Source of the DNA: Alcanivorax sp.
Lineage (GTDB): Bacteria > Pseudomonadota > Gammaproteobacteria > Pseudomonadales > Alcanivoracaceae
Length of the DNA stretch: 64,000 bases
NCBI RefSeq assembly: GCF_002733835.1
Contig: NZ_NVWY01000002.1
Coordinates: forward strand, 1-64,000
Direction of reading: 5' to 3'
Both the position numbers and the translations under genes were made by a program. The notes under the pieces were generated by a model. That model saw only the letters and a list, made by a program, of their open reading frames with translations, did not search any database and was not told the origin of the DNA. Of the stretch, positions 9,161-18,069 are shown in pieces; the stretch's first letter is position 1, and each line of letters starts with the position of its first letter.

Positions 9161-9427
9161 TCAACCCTTGTGGCTTTTCAACAAGGCATCCACCTTGTCG
9201 ATGTATTTCTGTTTGGCCTCGTCTGCCCCCAGGCCCTTCAGCTTGGCCCAGGCGTCATACTTGGCGCGCCCCACCATATCCAGCATTCCCGGACGCTTGC
9301 CGGCCACATCTCCGGCGCTTCCCTGCTTGAAATGCGCATACAAGAAAAGCAGGTCGTCATTGGACGGTTTGCTGTCGAGGGTTTTGACATCTTTCTGGGC
9401 TTGTTCAAATCGGGCAGTATCGGTCAT
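9161..9427 (-). CDS. Acyl-CoA-binding protein (ACBP)
   Basis: Cytosolic four-helix protein that sequesters medium- and long-chain acyl-CoA. From ATG 9427 it has 88 residues, the usual ACBP size, with LLFLYAHFKQGSAGD, KRPGMLDMVGRAKYDAW and a lysine-rich C-terminus, the residues that line the acyl-CoA pocket. AGGA lies about 7 nt before this ATG; the frame stays open 13 codons further upstream without a ribosome site. The gene fits a lipid- or alkane-storing organism. Confidence 0.93.
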   Translation of the reverse strand: MTDTARFEQAQKDVKTLDSKPSNDDLLFLYAHFKQGSAGDVAGKRPGMLDMVGRAKYDAWAKLKGLGADEAKQKYIDKVDALLKSHKG

Positions 9428-9564
9428 GATGTTTCCTGTCGATGTGATCATTGTTGTATAAGGCACAAGCCTTAATTTCTGCAGGAAATAGTGCGCTGTG
9501 ATCGCGGATGAATCAACATAAGCGCTACCAACAAAATCAAAACGAAGAATAATCAGGTTACGCC

Positions 9565-10791
9565 ATGAGCGACGCAGGGCAATCCCGGGCCAGCCAGACC
9601 CTCGACCAACAGCAGGAAGGCATTCTTCGTAATGCCCTCAGTACCTTTCTGGTGCAATTCGATCGCGACCTGGAACGGCGGTATGGCGCACACGCACATC
9701 AACGCGCACGGGACCTGATCAATCGCTCCGTTTACCTTTTGATGGGGCTGTATTTGCTGGTCGTGCTGCCGGTCATTGTGCTGGTCAAAACGCCGGAAAT
9801 GGCCGCCTGGCGAAGTTACGGCGTATACCCCATCGCTGCTGCCCTGATCGGGCTGTGGTGCTGTACCCGCCTGAGCTGGCTGCGCCCCCACGCCATTGGC
9901 ATCATGTATCTGGCGTTGGGATTATCCCTATCCGGTACGGTCTTGGGCTCCATCCGCTTCAATGGCAGTTTCCCCGGGCAAATTTCCTCGTTTGAAACCA
10001 TTTATCTGCTGATTATCGGCTTTTCGATTCTGCGGCTGCCGCCCCGGCAGACATTGGTCGCCTGCACCATTGCCGCAGTCGTGGCCTTCGCAATCAGCCT
10101 GCTCATGGGCCTGGCACTCCCGCTGCTGCTGGTATCCCTGTCATTCGGTATCCCGCTGATCATTTGCACCCTGAACGGCTACATTCTGGATATCAGTGCC
10201 CGGCGCAATTTTGCCAACAACCTGTTGCTGGCCCATGAATCCGAGCAACTGAAACACTGGCGGGAGCAGGCAGAAAAAGATACCCACCGGCAACAGCAGC
10301 TCAATACCTTTATGGAACAAATCGCCGGCAACCTGACTCCCACACAATTACTGGAACGGGTGCTGGGATATCTGGTTCAGCAAGTGAACGCGCAGGTGGG
10401 CGCCGCCTACACACTGGAAGAAAACACCCTGGTGCGCCAAGCCGGCTGGGCTCTGAACGACGCAGCTCAAACCCGAAGCACCCTACCCGCGGGCGAAGGG
10501 CTGCTCGGCGCTGCGCTTAACCAGCGGCTGCTGATGCAGCAACATCACGTACCCGAGAATTATCTGGATCTGGAAACCGGCCAGGGCAAACGGCCGCCGG
10601 GTGCGGTACTGTTGTGGCCCCTGATACAGGGAGACCACCCGCTGGGCATCATTGAGATCGCCAACACTCAGGGGTTTGATCAGGAACAGCAAACGTTGAT
10701 CAGCGAGTTGCATCGCCCCCTGGCCTTCGCGCTGCAATCCGCGCAACGCCGCCAGCAGTTTCTGGACCAGGCCGCCAGCGCCAACGCATAA
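9565..10791 (+). CDS. Six-helix membrane protein with C-terminal GAF domain
   Basis: 408 residues: about six membrane helices between 50 and 215, a charged coiled linker (HESEQLKHWREQAEKDTHRQ), then one GAF domain (about 255-395) ending shortly before the C-terminus. GAF domains bind small ligands and normally feed a kinase, cyclase or GGDEF module, but none follows here. It may be a receptor acting through a partner protein. No operon partner; an acyltransferase gene converges on it. Function not recognised. Confidence 0.7.
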   Translation: MSDAGQSRASQTLDQQQEGILRNALSTFLVQFDRDLERRYGAHAHQRARDLINRSVYLLMGLYLLVVLPVIVLVKTPEMAAWRSYGVYPIAAALIGLWCCTRLSWLRPHAIGIMYLALGLSLSGTVLGSIRFNGSFPGQISSFETIYLLIIGFSILRLPPRQTLVACTIAAVVAFAISLLMGLALPLLLVSLSFGIPLIICTLNGYILDISARRNFANNLLLAHESEQLKHWREQAEKDTHRQQQLNTFMEQIAGNLTPTQLLERVLGYLVQQVNAQVGAAYTLEENTLVRQAGWALNDAAQTRSTLPAGEGLLGAALNQRLLMQQHHVPENYLDLETGQGKRPPGAVLLWPLIQGDHPLGIIEIANTQGFDQEQQTLISELHRPLAFALQSAQRRQQFLDQAASANA

Positions 10792-10809
10792 ACACTCTTC
10801 CCCGCTGCC

Positions 10810-11454
10810 TCAGTCAATGCCACGGGCGGCTTTGGCCGCTTTCAGTGGGGCGGACAGCAAGGCAGGCTTGCGCGGCACGATATCGGCCAGTGATGTCACC
10901 ATCCGGGCCATGTCCGCATCCATATCCCCGGTGGGCAGAAAGCAATCGACAATGCGCACCTGCCGGCGCCGATAGCAAAAGCCCAACACCACAATCGGCA
11001 CCGCCATCTGCTCGGCAATACGGTAAAACCCGGTTTTCCATCGCTTGGCGCCGGTACGTGTGCCCTCTGGTGCCAGGCCCAGCCAGAACGGCGTCTCGCG
11101 CATGACCGCAGTGGTCTGGTCCACCACATCCTCAGCGCTGTCCCGGTTCACCGGGATGCCCCCCAGCCAGTACATGAGCCGCCCCAGACGCCCTTCAAAC
11201 AGGGTGTGTTTGCCCATGAAACGCACATGGACTCGCAAGGACTGGATGGCGCTGATGCCGATCACCCCGTCAATGTTTGAAGTGTGAGGAGCAACCGCCA
11301 GAACCACCCGGGACGTATTGGGCAAGCTGCCAACAATTCGCCATCCCATCGCCCCCAGAATCAGTCTGCCCAGACCCGCCAGCAGCCAGTGGCCGCGACG
11401 GGGCACCTGATCCCCCAGTGTTCGCGCTGTCAGCGGTGCCAGTTCCGATTTCAT
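10810..11454 (-). CDS. PlsC-like lysophospholipid acyltransferase
   Basis: Member of the glycerolipid acyltransferase family that transfers acyl groups to lyso-lipids at the inner membrane. The HX4D catalytic motif is visible as HTSNID and the phosphate-binding motif as PEGTR. Length of 214 residues is at the short end, as in PlsC-like paralogues. Its ATG overlaps the stop of the thioesterase gene (ATGA), so the two form a unit that may handle acyl chains together. Exact substrate cannot be read from sequence. Confidence 0.85.
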   Translation of the reverse strand: MKSELAPLTARTLGDQVPRRGHWLLAGLGRLILGAMGWRIVGSLPNTSRVVLAVAPHTSNIDGVIGISAIQSLRVHVRFMGKHTLFEGRLGRLMYWLGGIPVNRDSAEDVVDQTTAVMRETPFWLGLAPEGTRTGAKRWKTGFYRIAEQMAVPIVVLGFCYRRRQVRIVDCFLPTGDMDADMARMVTSLADIVPRKPALLSAPLKAAKAARGID

Positions 11455-12236
11455 GCAAATACCGTAAATGTCTGTCGACTCAGTGCCACGGCTTGGCCAG
11501 CCGCGTCCCAGATCACAGCCTGGCTTTGTCCATAGCCATCACTGCACTGGTCAGTGTTTACCCGATATTGCCACAAAGTATCCGCCGGGCGAGACCCCGG
11601 ATCATCCAGCAGCTCCATGGTCCAGGTCAGGGAACTGGCCGGTGCCGGGCCTTTGAGCAACGGCAGCACCGAAGGCGGCCAGGTATCCACCAGGGCAATC
11701 AGCGCCGCTGTGCTCATTGTTTCCGGGGGTACGGTGAAGCCCATGTAGCCCCCGAAATCCGGCGCTGCACTGCCACTAAACGGCGGCATACCCTCTGCGT
11801 AGCGGATATCAAAATGGGAAAGAAAGTCCGGCGTCAGCCCCTTGATGAACGGCAACGCAATGCTCTGTTCTGCCCCTTTCAAACCTGGCGCTGACGGCCC
11901 TTCCACCACCACTTTGGACTCCCGGCCCACGCCGAAACTGGCCAGCATCACCGCGACCACCTGCTCGCCCTGGCGCGCAGACACCATCGCCTGCATCACC
12001 GATTTCCCTTCCCGTAGCACCGTTGCGTCCAGAGCAACCTGCCCAGGCGATGCCGGCGCCACAAAAGACAGAGAAAAACTGCGCAAGAACCGCCCGCTCG
12101 CCACTGTCTTTTGCAGATGATCAAACAGCACCGCGCCGACCAATCCACCAAACAGCGCGCGGCCCTGCCCCCAGCCTTCAGGGAAGGTGGCACTGCCCTT
12201 GCCATCCACCGTGGCCAAAATTTCATCGAATGTCAT
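11451..12236 (-). CDS. TesB-like acyl-CoA thioesterase
   Basis: 261 residues with the double hot-dog pattern of TesB-family thioesterases: an N-terminal RALFGGLVGAVLFDHLQK and a C-terminal half containing MSTAALIALVDTWPPS and TWTMELLDDPG. These enzymes hydrolyse acyl-CoA to free acid and CoA. It is the first gene of the pair with the acyltransferase. A GAGAGATC sequence precedes the ATG at 12236. Confidence 0.82.
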   Translation of the reverse strand: MTFDEILATVDGKGSATFPEGWGQGRALFGGLVGAVLFDHLQKTVASGRFLRSFSLSFVAPASPGQVALDATVLREGKSVMQAMVSARQGEQVVAVMLASFGVGRESKVVVEGPSAPGLKGAEQSIALPFIKGLTPDFLSHFDIRYAEGMPPFSGSAAPDFGGYMGFTVPPETMSTAALIALVDTWPPSVLPLLKGPAPASSLTWTMELLDDPGSRPADTLWQYRVNTDQCSDGYGQSQAVIWDAAGQAVALSRQTFTVFA

Positions 12237-12447
12237 GATCTCTCACTTTTTGCATGCCTGAAAATAGCGGCCCTTTATTTACCATCCTCATCAGATCGGT
12301 AAAAGTCATTATCCCGTCGCAAGGGCGCCATAACCAACAATCGTGTGCATAAAACAAGCGGAAAACGCGTTTTCCCCATGCGCTTGGCGCCCCTTGCCGG
12401 TAGCATAGGCGCCTCTTTTTCAGTTTCGCCAGTACGGAGATAAACGC

Positions 12448-14505
12448 ATGACCTGGTTGAAATCCCGACGCCTGCAGTACCTGTTGGCCATCACTGCTCT
12501 CTTTTTCTCGCTGATGGTTGTTCTGCGCGCCGTGTTTTATTTCGGCTTTTCCCCTTTATCCGGTGATAGTGACATTGCCACCGACACCATTCTCACCGCC
12601 TGGGGTATTGGCCTTCGCTTTGACCTGCGCCTGGCCCTGCTGCTGATGCTCCCGTTGGCCGCACTGGCCTACCTGCCCTGGCTGAACTTGTTACGCAGCA
12701 GCATCGCCCGCTTCATCGGCCATGCCTACCTGCTGTTCGCCCTGTTGTTGCTGGTGCTCACCTATATTCTCGACTTTGGTCACTACGCCTACCTGGCCGA
12801 CCGGCTCAATGTCACCGCGTTGCGTTTTCTGGAAGACACCGCCATTTCCACCCAGATGGTCTGGGAAAGCTATCCAGTGATCTGGATTACCCTGGGCTGG
12901 CTGCTCACCACCGCGCTCACCTTCTGGGCCGCCCTGTGGATTGAGAAAACCTTGCTCGGCCGTCCGCAAACCCGCATTGCCAAAAGCCAGGCCACATTCG
13001 GCTTTTTCGTCTGTTTCACGCTGTTCTTCTTTGCAATTCTGGGCCGGGTTAGCGACATCAATATTCTTAACCCAATCCCGCTGCGCTGGAGCGAAGCCTT
13101 CGCCACCGGCAACAAGGCGGTCGGATCATTGGGACTAAACCCGGTGCTGTACTTCTACGACACCACCCTGATCCCGGCCTCCCCCTACGACAAGGAAGCA
13201 GTGCAGAAGTACTACCCTGTCATGGCGGATTATCTGGATATCCCGCCAGCGCAACGCCAGAACCTGAACTTCGACCGCGTCGTCGATGTGCAAAGCCATA
13301 AGCTCGATTACGATCGACCGCCCAACGTGGTATTCGTGATGCTGGAATCCCTCGGTGCCAGCCGGGTAGGCGCCTACGGCACACCGTTTGATCCCACCCC
13401 CAACCTGGACAAAATTGCCAGCGAAGGCTGGTTCTTCAAACATTTCTACGTGCCTGTTACCGGCACCGCCAAAACCATCTGGGCGACCTTCACAGGCATC
13501 CCCGATGTTGCCCCCACGGAAAGTGCCAGCCGCAACCCTCTCACCAGCCATCAACGCATGGTACTGAATGAATTCAAGGGCTACCGCAAATTCTACTTCG
13601 TCGGCGGCAACGCCGGCTGGGCCAACATCGACGGACTGATCAAGCAGAGCATTGACGGGATAGAACTGTACGAGGAAGGCGATTGGAAGGCCCCCAACGT
13701 TGACGTTTGGGGCATCTCCGATCTGGAACTGTTCCGCGAATCCAACCAGATCCTCAATGATCTACCGGACGATCAACCCTTCTTCGCCTTTATCCAGACC
13801 GCCGGCAATCACCGCCCCTTCACCATCCCCGAAGAGAACGGGGATTTCGAAGTACGCGATATGCCGGAAGAAGAGCTGGCAAAGCATGGATTCCGTAATC
13901 CAGCGCAATACAATGCGGTACGCCTGCTGGATTACAACGTGGGCGAATATATGAAAATGGCACAGGCCAGTGATTACTTCGATAACACCATTTTTGTGTT
14001 CTTCGGCGATCACAACAACCGCATTACCACCATCCCACACATGCCACCGGCCATGGAGAAGTTGGGACTGGAGAGCAATCATGTGCCGCACATGATTTAT
14101 GCGCCCGCTTACCTGAAACACCGTGTTATTGAACAATCAGTGGGGCTAACCGATGTGATGCCAACCATCGCTGGCATGCTGGGGCTGACCTACCGCAACA
14201 CAACTCTGGGCCGTGACATTCAAAGCCCGGCGCCGGAAGGCGATCGCGTTAACTTTGTGGTGATGCAGGAAGGTCCACGCCCCGTATATGGCGCGCTGAC
14301 CAAGGATTACTTCGTGCGCATGAACCACGACGGCAGCAATGCCACCCTCCACGACCTGCACAGCGACGACCCGGAAACCGACCGCGCCGAACAACACCCG
14401 GAAGTGTTTGAGAAACTGTACGAGCTGGCCCGCGGACAATACGAAACCGCGCGCTACCTGTTCTACGACAACGTGGACAACAAAGACGACAAGGCGCAGC
14501 AATAA
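12448..14505 (+). CDS. LtaS/OpgB-like membrane sulfatase-fold transferase
   Basis: 685-residue inner-membrane enzyme: five N-terminal helices (about 10-210) and a periplasmic alkaline-phosphatase-superfamily domain. VVFVMLESLGASRVGAYG carries the first metal Glu, the GTAKTIWATFTGIPDV region carries the likely nucleophile Thr, and FFGDHNNR supplies further metal ligands. Homologues transfer glycerol phosphate or phosphoethanolamine to envelope glycans or lipids; the substrate is not determinable here. It has its own upstream gap and ends at the strong stem-loop at 14527. Confidence 0.88.
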   Translation: MTWLKSRRLQYLLAITALFFSLMVVLRAVFYFGFSPLSGDSDIATDTILTAWGIGLRFDLRLALLLMLPLAALAYLPWLNLLRSSIARFIGHAYLLFALLLLVLTYILDFGHYAYLADRLNVTALRFLEDTAISTQMVWESYPVIWITLGWLLTTALTFWAALWIEKTLLGRPQTRIAKSQATFGFFVCFTLFFFAILGRVSDINILNPIPLRWSEAFATGNKAVGSLGLNPVLYFYDTTLIPASPYDKEAVQKYYPVMADYLDIPPAQRQNLNFDRVVDVQSHKLDYDRPPNVVFVMLESLGASRVGAYGTPFDPTPNLDKIASEGWFFKHFYVPVTGTAKTIWATFTGIPDVAPTESASRNPLTSHQRMVLNEFKGYRKFYFVGGNAGWANIDGLIKQSIDGIELYEEGDWKAPNVDVWGISDLELFRESNQILNDLPDDQPFFAFIQTAGNHRPFTIPEENGDFEVRDMPEEELAKHGFRNPAQYNAVRLLDYNVGEYMKMAQASDYFDNTIFVFFGDHNNRITTIPHMPPAMEKLGLESNHVPHMIYAPAYLKHRVIEQSVGLTDVMPTIAGMLGLTYRNTTLGRDIQSPAPEGDRVNFVVMQEGPRPVYGALTKDYFVRMNHDGSNATLHDLHSDDPETDRAEQHPEVFEKLYELARGQYETARYLFYDNVDNKDDKAQQ

Positions 14506-14526
14506 GCATTGAAGCAACGCTTGATG

Positions 14527-14606
14527 TCTGACGCCACAAGCTCGACAACAACAGGTGCCCCCCGCGCCTGCTGCTGTCGAGCTTGTGGCGTCAGAGACTG
14601 TTTTTT
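14527..14606 (+). terminator. Terminator with 21-bp perfect stem
   Basis: Arms at 14527-14547 and 14575-14595 are exact reverse complements, beginning TCTGACGCCACAAGC. The 27-nt loop itself contains smaller pairing. GACTG and a run of six T follow, giving a classic intrinsic terminator for the LtaS-like gene 21 bp after its stop. Confidence 0.85.
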
Positions 14607-14934
14607 CTAGGGAGCCTCTGAAAACTCCTCGCGTACTCAGCGTCACCTGAAGCGTGCAGCTGCTGCGTCTTGGCTGGACGGACAGGGTGGTTCCCTTTCC
14701 TAGAGGCAAGGCGCAGCAGATGGGCGCTTCAGGCCGCGCCTTTATGCCCGAACGGGTGCTTCGGGTCTTCCAGGCTGGCCCGCACTCGTTGTTGCGCTTT
14801 TTTGATGGATGGACATATCTCGATCCCAGTTAGGGGGCACCTTCAAAAGCGCGCCCTCTGTGCCCCGAATGGGGTATAGATTGCGAACCAGCCTGAAAAA
14901 CTGAGCATGCGAGGAGTTTTCAGAGGCTCCCTAG
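14607..14934. mobile_element. 320-bp MITE with CTAG target duplication
   Basis: Terminal inverted repeats of 30 bp lie at 14611-14640 and 14901-14930. Their outer 22 bases are identical (GGAGCCTCTGAAAACTCC...), with two mismatches further in. CTAG flanks both ends (14607-14610 and 14931-14934), a 4-bp YTAR duplication as made by IS5-type transposases. The interior has no open frame but holds a second, nested inverted repeat (CCTGAAGCG...CGCTTCAGG with GCTGCTGCG...GCGCAGCAG inside). A non-autonomous element; the mobilising transposase is not in the window. Confidence 0.8.
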
Positions 14935-15707
14935 TCATGCCGGCCCATCACCAACCCCGCTAGCCGGGTGATCCAAACCCCGGGCAAGAATCGTGTTACC
15001 GCGACCATCAGCTTATACAGGGCACCGGGTACCACCACCGCTTTCCCCGCCATTAGTCCCTGCAATCCTGCAGCAGCTACCCGATCCGCTGGCATCATCG
15101 CCTTTTCCAGATCCGGATCCATTTTTTCACGGGCCAGAGAAGAAAACTCGGTACGCGTGCCACCCGGACACAGTGCCGTCACCACCACACCAAACGGTTT
15201 CAGCTCTTCGTGGAGTGCTCGACTCAAGTGCAGCACCGCAGCCTTGCTGGCCGCATAGGTGGCCATACCGGGAATCGGAAACCAGGCGGACACCGAACTG
15301 ACATTGAGAATCCAGCCCCTACCTCGCTCTGCCATGGGCGCAGCAAACAATCGCGTCAGGGCCAGCAGGGCACGATCATTCACATCCACCATGCCGAGCT
15401 GCTCCTCCAGACTCATTGCCAGCAAGGGTTTCTGGAAGCCAAAGCCGGCGTTATTGATCAGGATGTCCACCAGCAGGCCACGACGGGCCACTTCATCAAA
15501 AAGCATTTGCGGCGCCAGCGGATCTGACAGATCTAACGTGATCACCTGCACAGACACCGTTGACAGTTCTTCTGCCAACGCATTCAAGCGTTCGGTACGT
15601 CGTGCCACCAGAATCAAATTACAGCCGGCCGCTGCCAGCTGGCGTGCCATTTCTGCGCCAATGCCACTGGAGGCGCCGGTAATTAACGCGGTTTTTCCTG
15701 AAAACAT
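14931..15707 (-). CDS. Short-chain dehydrogenase/reductase
   Basis: Classical SDR, 258 residues. The dinucleotide motif is TGASSGIGAE, the structural NNAG is present, the catalytic Ser lies in VSSVSAWF and the YxxxK motif is YAASKAA. The C-terminal hydrophobic stretch suggests membrane association. Substrate is unknown; many such enzymes reduce acyl or keto lipids. Its stop codon TAG (14931-14933) is part of the CTAG target duplication of the adjacent MITE, so the insertion reconstituted the stop and left the reading frame intact. Confidence 0.9.
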   Translation of the reverse strand: MFSGKTALITGASSGIGAEMARQLAAAGCNLILVARRTERLNALAEELSTVSVQVITLDLSDPLAPQMLFDEVARRGLLVDILINNAGFGFQKPLLAMSLEEQLGMVDVNDRALLALTRLFAAPMAERGRGWILNVSSVSAWFPIPGMATYAASKAAVLHLSRALHEELKPFGVVVTALCPGGTRTEFSSLAREKMDPDLEKAMMPADRVAAAGLQGLMAGKAVVVPGALYKLMVAVTRFLPGVWITRLAGLVMGRHD

Positions 15708-15717
15708 TTTTTGCTCC

Positions 15718-15871
15718 AGCTTCTAGCTTCCAGCGTTGATCGTCCTGCGGACGATGCCGTGCTGCGCACGGTTCGCGCCTCCAGTGGCGCTCCTACAGCG
15801 GCTTCGTAGAAATGCCAAAACCCGGAACTTTTCGTATTTCCGAATCAAATCGAGCGTAGCTTGTACCCCAA
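15718..15871. repeat. Composite intergenic repeat with REP, copy 1
   Basis: Order: AGCTTCTAGCTTCCAGC, hairpin ATCGTCC-TGC-GGACGAT (15739-15755), hairpin CCGTG-CTGC-GCACGG, REP core in reverse orientation (15770-15796, reading GTAGGAGCGCC...GGCGCGAACC on the minus strand), AGCGGCTTCGTAGAAA, and CGAGCGTAGCTTG. The same order recurs at 44986-45141. Non-coding. Confidence 0.7.
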
Positions 15872-15879
15872 AAACAAAA

Positions 15880-15905
15880 AACCCGGCACAAGGCCGGGTT
15901 TTTTG
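15880..15905 (-). terminator. Bidirectional-looking terminator after etfA
   Basis: AACCCGGC (15880-15887) pairs with GCCGGGTT (15893-15900), flanked by A-rich sequence on the left and T-rich on the right. Read on the minus strand it ends with a T run and terminates the etfBA operon. Confidence 0.85.
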
Positions 15906-15925
15906 TTGGTGCAGGAAGCAGGTTT

Positions 15926-16855
15926 TTACAGCTTGCCGTCCAGCTCCGGTACGGCTTCGAACAGGTCAGCCACCAGGCCGTAGTCCGCCACCTGGAAGAT
16001 CGGGGCTTCTTCGTCCTTGTTGATAGCAACGATGACCTTGGAGTCTTTCATGCCGGCCAGATGCTGGATGGCACCGGAGATGCCAACCGCAACGTACAGG
16101 TTCGGCGCAACGATTTTACCGGTCTGACCGACCTGCATGTCGTTGGGTACGAAACCTGCGTCAACGGCAGCACGGGATGCACCCACGCCAGCGCCCAGCT
16201 TGTCAGCCAGCTTGTACAGGATTTCGAAGTTTTCACCGTTACCCATGCCACGACCACCAGAGATCACGATCTCAGCAGAGGTCAGCTCAGGACGGTCAGA
16301 CTTGGCCAGCTCTTCACCCACAAAGGAGGAGATGCCCGCGTCTTTTGCAACGTCGATGTTTTCAACAGAAGCAGAACCGCCTTCTGCTGCAACGCCATCG
16401 AAAGAGGTGCCACGCACGGTGATCACTTTCTTCGCATCGCCACACTTAACGGTAGCAATGGCGTTACCGGCGTAGATCGGACGCTTGAAAGTGTCCGCAT
16501 CAATTACGTCGGAGATCTCGGAGATCTGAGCCACGTCCAGCAGAGCCGCCGCGCGAGGCGCGAAGTTCTTGCCGGTGGTGGTGGCAGCCGCCAGGATGTG
16601 GCTGTAATCCGCACCCACTTCAGCAACCAGATCGCCAATGTTTTCAGCCAGCTGATGCTCGTAGGCATCGTTGTCTGCGCACAGTACCTTGGAAACGCCA
16701 TCAATCTTGGCCGCTTCTTCAGCAACAGCACCGCAGCCTTTACCAGCTACCAGTACAGTGATGTCGCCGCCAATTTCTTTGGCAGCAGCAACCACACTCA
16801 GGGTGACCTTGTTGAGCGCGGCGTTATCGTGTTCGGCGTAAACTAATACACTCAT
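15926..16855 (-). CDS. etfA: Electron transfer flavoprotein alpha subunit
   Basis: FAD-binding subunit of the soluble heterodimer that takes electrons from acyl-CoA dehydrogenases and passes them to ETF-quinone oxidoreductase. 309 residues, normal length. The C-terminal FAD domain is clear: [35 protein letters not shown] and [13 protein letters not shown]. Start ATG overlaps the etfB stop by one base (TGATG). Second gene of etfBA, ended by the terminator at 15880. Confidence 0.97.
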   Translation of the reverse strand: MSVLVYAEHDNAALNKVTLSVVAAAKEIGGDITVLVAGKGCGAVAEEAAKIDGVSKVLCADNDAYEHQLAENIGDLVAEVGADYSHILAAATTTGKNFAPRAAALLDVAQISEISDVIDADTFKRPIYAGNAIATVKCGDAKKVITVRGTSFDGVAAEGGSASVENIDVAKDAGISSFVGEELAKSDRPELTSAEIVISGGRGMGNGENFEILYKLADKLGAGVGASRAAVDAGFVPNDMQVGQTGKIVAPNLYVAVGISGAIQHLAGMKDSKVIVAINKDEEAPIFQVADYGLVADLFEAVPELDGKL

Positions 16856-17604
16856 CAGATCACCTTCGCTTCGTTCTTCAGTTTCTCGACTAGCTCGTCA
16901 ACGGAGCCAACGATGATGCCAGCCTGACGCTCAGCCGGCGCTTCCACTTTCTCGGTGGTCACACGCGGAGTCAGGTCAACGCCCAGATCAGCAGCGGTCT
17001 TGGTGTCCAGCGGCTTCTTCTTGGCTTTCATGATGTTCGGCAGAGACGCGTAACGCGGCTCGTTCAAACGCAGGTCAGTGGTGACCACCGCCGGCAGGTT
17101 CAGCTCTACAGTCTGCAGGCCGCCGTCGATTTCACGGGTCACTTTCACCTTGCCGTCAGCCACATTCACTTCGGAAGCGAAGGTACCCTGCGGCATGCCG
17201 GTCAGAGCAGCCAGCATCTGGCCGGTCTGGTTGTTGTCACCGTCGATGGCCTGTTTGCCCAGAATAACCAGCTCGGGCTTTTCTTCATCAACGATGGCTT
17301 TCAGCGCCTTGGCGATGCCCAGCGGCTGAACGTCTTCGTCAGTTTCGACCAGGATGGAGCGGTCAGCGCCCAGAGCCATAGCCGTACGCAGCTGTTCCTG
17401 AGCGGTCTTGGGACCGATGGAAACGGCAACGATTTCGGTAACCACGCCCTTTTCTTTCAGACGCACCGCTTCTTCTACAGCGATTTCACAAAAGGGATTC
17501 ATGGCCATTTTAACATTGGCGAGATCAACACCAGTGTTGTCAGCCTTCACGCGAACCTTGACGTTGTAGTCAACGACCCGCTTGATAGGTACAAGAACCT
17601 TCAT
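16855..17604 (-). CDS. etfB: Electron transfer flavoprotein beta subunit
   Basis: AMP-binding subunit of ETF. From ATG 17604 the product has 249 residues and begins [14 protein letters not shown], the canonical ETF-beta start; GAGGA lies 5-6 nt upstream. The recognition-loop region around [16 protein letters not shown] is present. Earlier in-frame ATG codons up to 17652 would add 16 non-conserved residues. Transcribed divergently from ETF-QO, consistent with joint control of beta-oxidation electron flow. Confidence 0.97.
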   Translation of the reverse strand: MKVLVPIKRVVDYNVKVRVKADNTGVDLANVKMAMNPFCEIAVEEAVRLKEKGVVTEIVAVSIGPKTAQEQLRTAMALGADRSILVETDEDVQPLGIAKALKAIVDEEKPELVILGKQAIDGDNNQTGQMLAALTGMPQGTFASEVNVADGKVKVTREIDGGLQTVELNLPAVVTTDLRLNEPRYASLPNIMKAKKKPLDTKTAADLGVDLTPRVTTEKVEAPAERQAGIIVGSVDELVEKLKNEAKVI

Positions 17605-18069
17605 AGGATCCTCGGAATGTTCCATTGGGTGACTTGTAGAAGGAGGCGACATGACGCCGTTGCCGGGTCCACCCCCGCGAAAGAGCCGCTATCTTGAACG
17701 CTCGCCCACAGCAGGTCAATAGGCCGAAAATCTGTAAGCAGATGATTTTGCTGCAAATAGACCACACAAAGTGTCCACTTTTTGTGACCTGTCGGTCGGC
17801 GATTTTCTTGTAAATCAACCATCTAGCAAGAGATAATCCAAACACTTGTTTGAAAGTGCCCTGCGCCGGTTCAAATGTTGACACAAGTTCGCGTCCGCAG
17901 GGCCAACCCCAGTAGTGGTGTGGTTTCTTCTATCTCTATATACTCCGCGCCACCCCCAAGGCTGGTCTCGGTCGGCCATTGAGAAAGGTTTTCTGTTACT
18001 GCAAATGTCAGAACGCCTTTCTCAGTGGCTTCCGGGCCAAACACGCAATTGATAGCGAGGAGACAGGCT
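17605..18069. other. Divergent etf control region
   Basis: The 465-bp gap between etfB and ETF-QO has no convincing gene. It contains a PsrA-like palindrome at 17839-17852. No clear sigma-70 hexamer pair stands out. The size suggests two separate promoters and perhaps further operator sites. Confidence 0.5.
17839..17852. promoter_or_regulatory. PsrA-like operator
   Basis: CAAAC-ACTT-GTTTG is an exact inverted repeat with a 4-bp spacer. It fits the motif known for Pseudomonas PsrA, a TetR-type fatty-acid-responsive regulator whose targets, as I recall, include etf genes. It lies 235 bp from etfB and 218 bp from ETF-QO. Assignment rests on motif and context only. Confidence 0.5.

Noticed and set aside
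14607-14934. Complete insertion sequence
   Set aside because: No transposase frame between the inverted repeats; too short.
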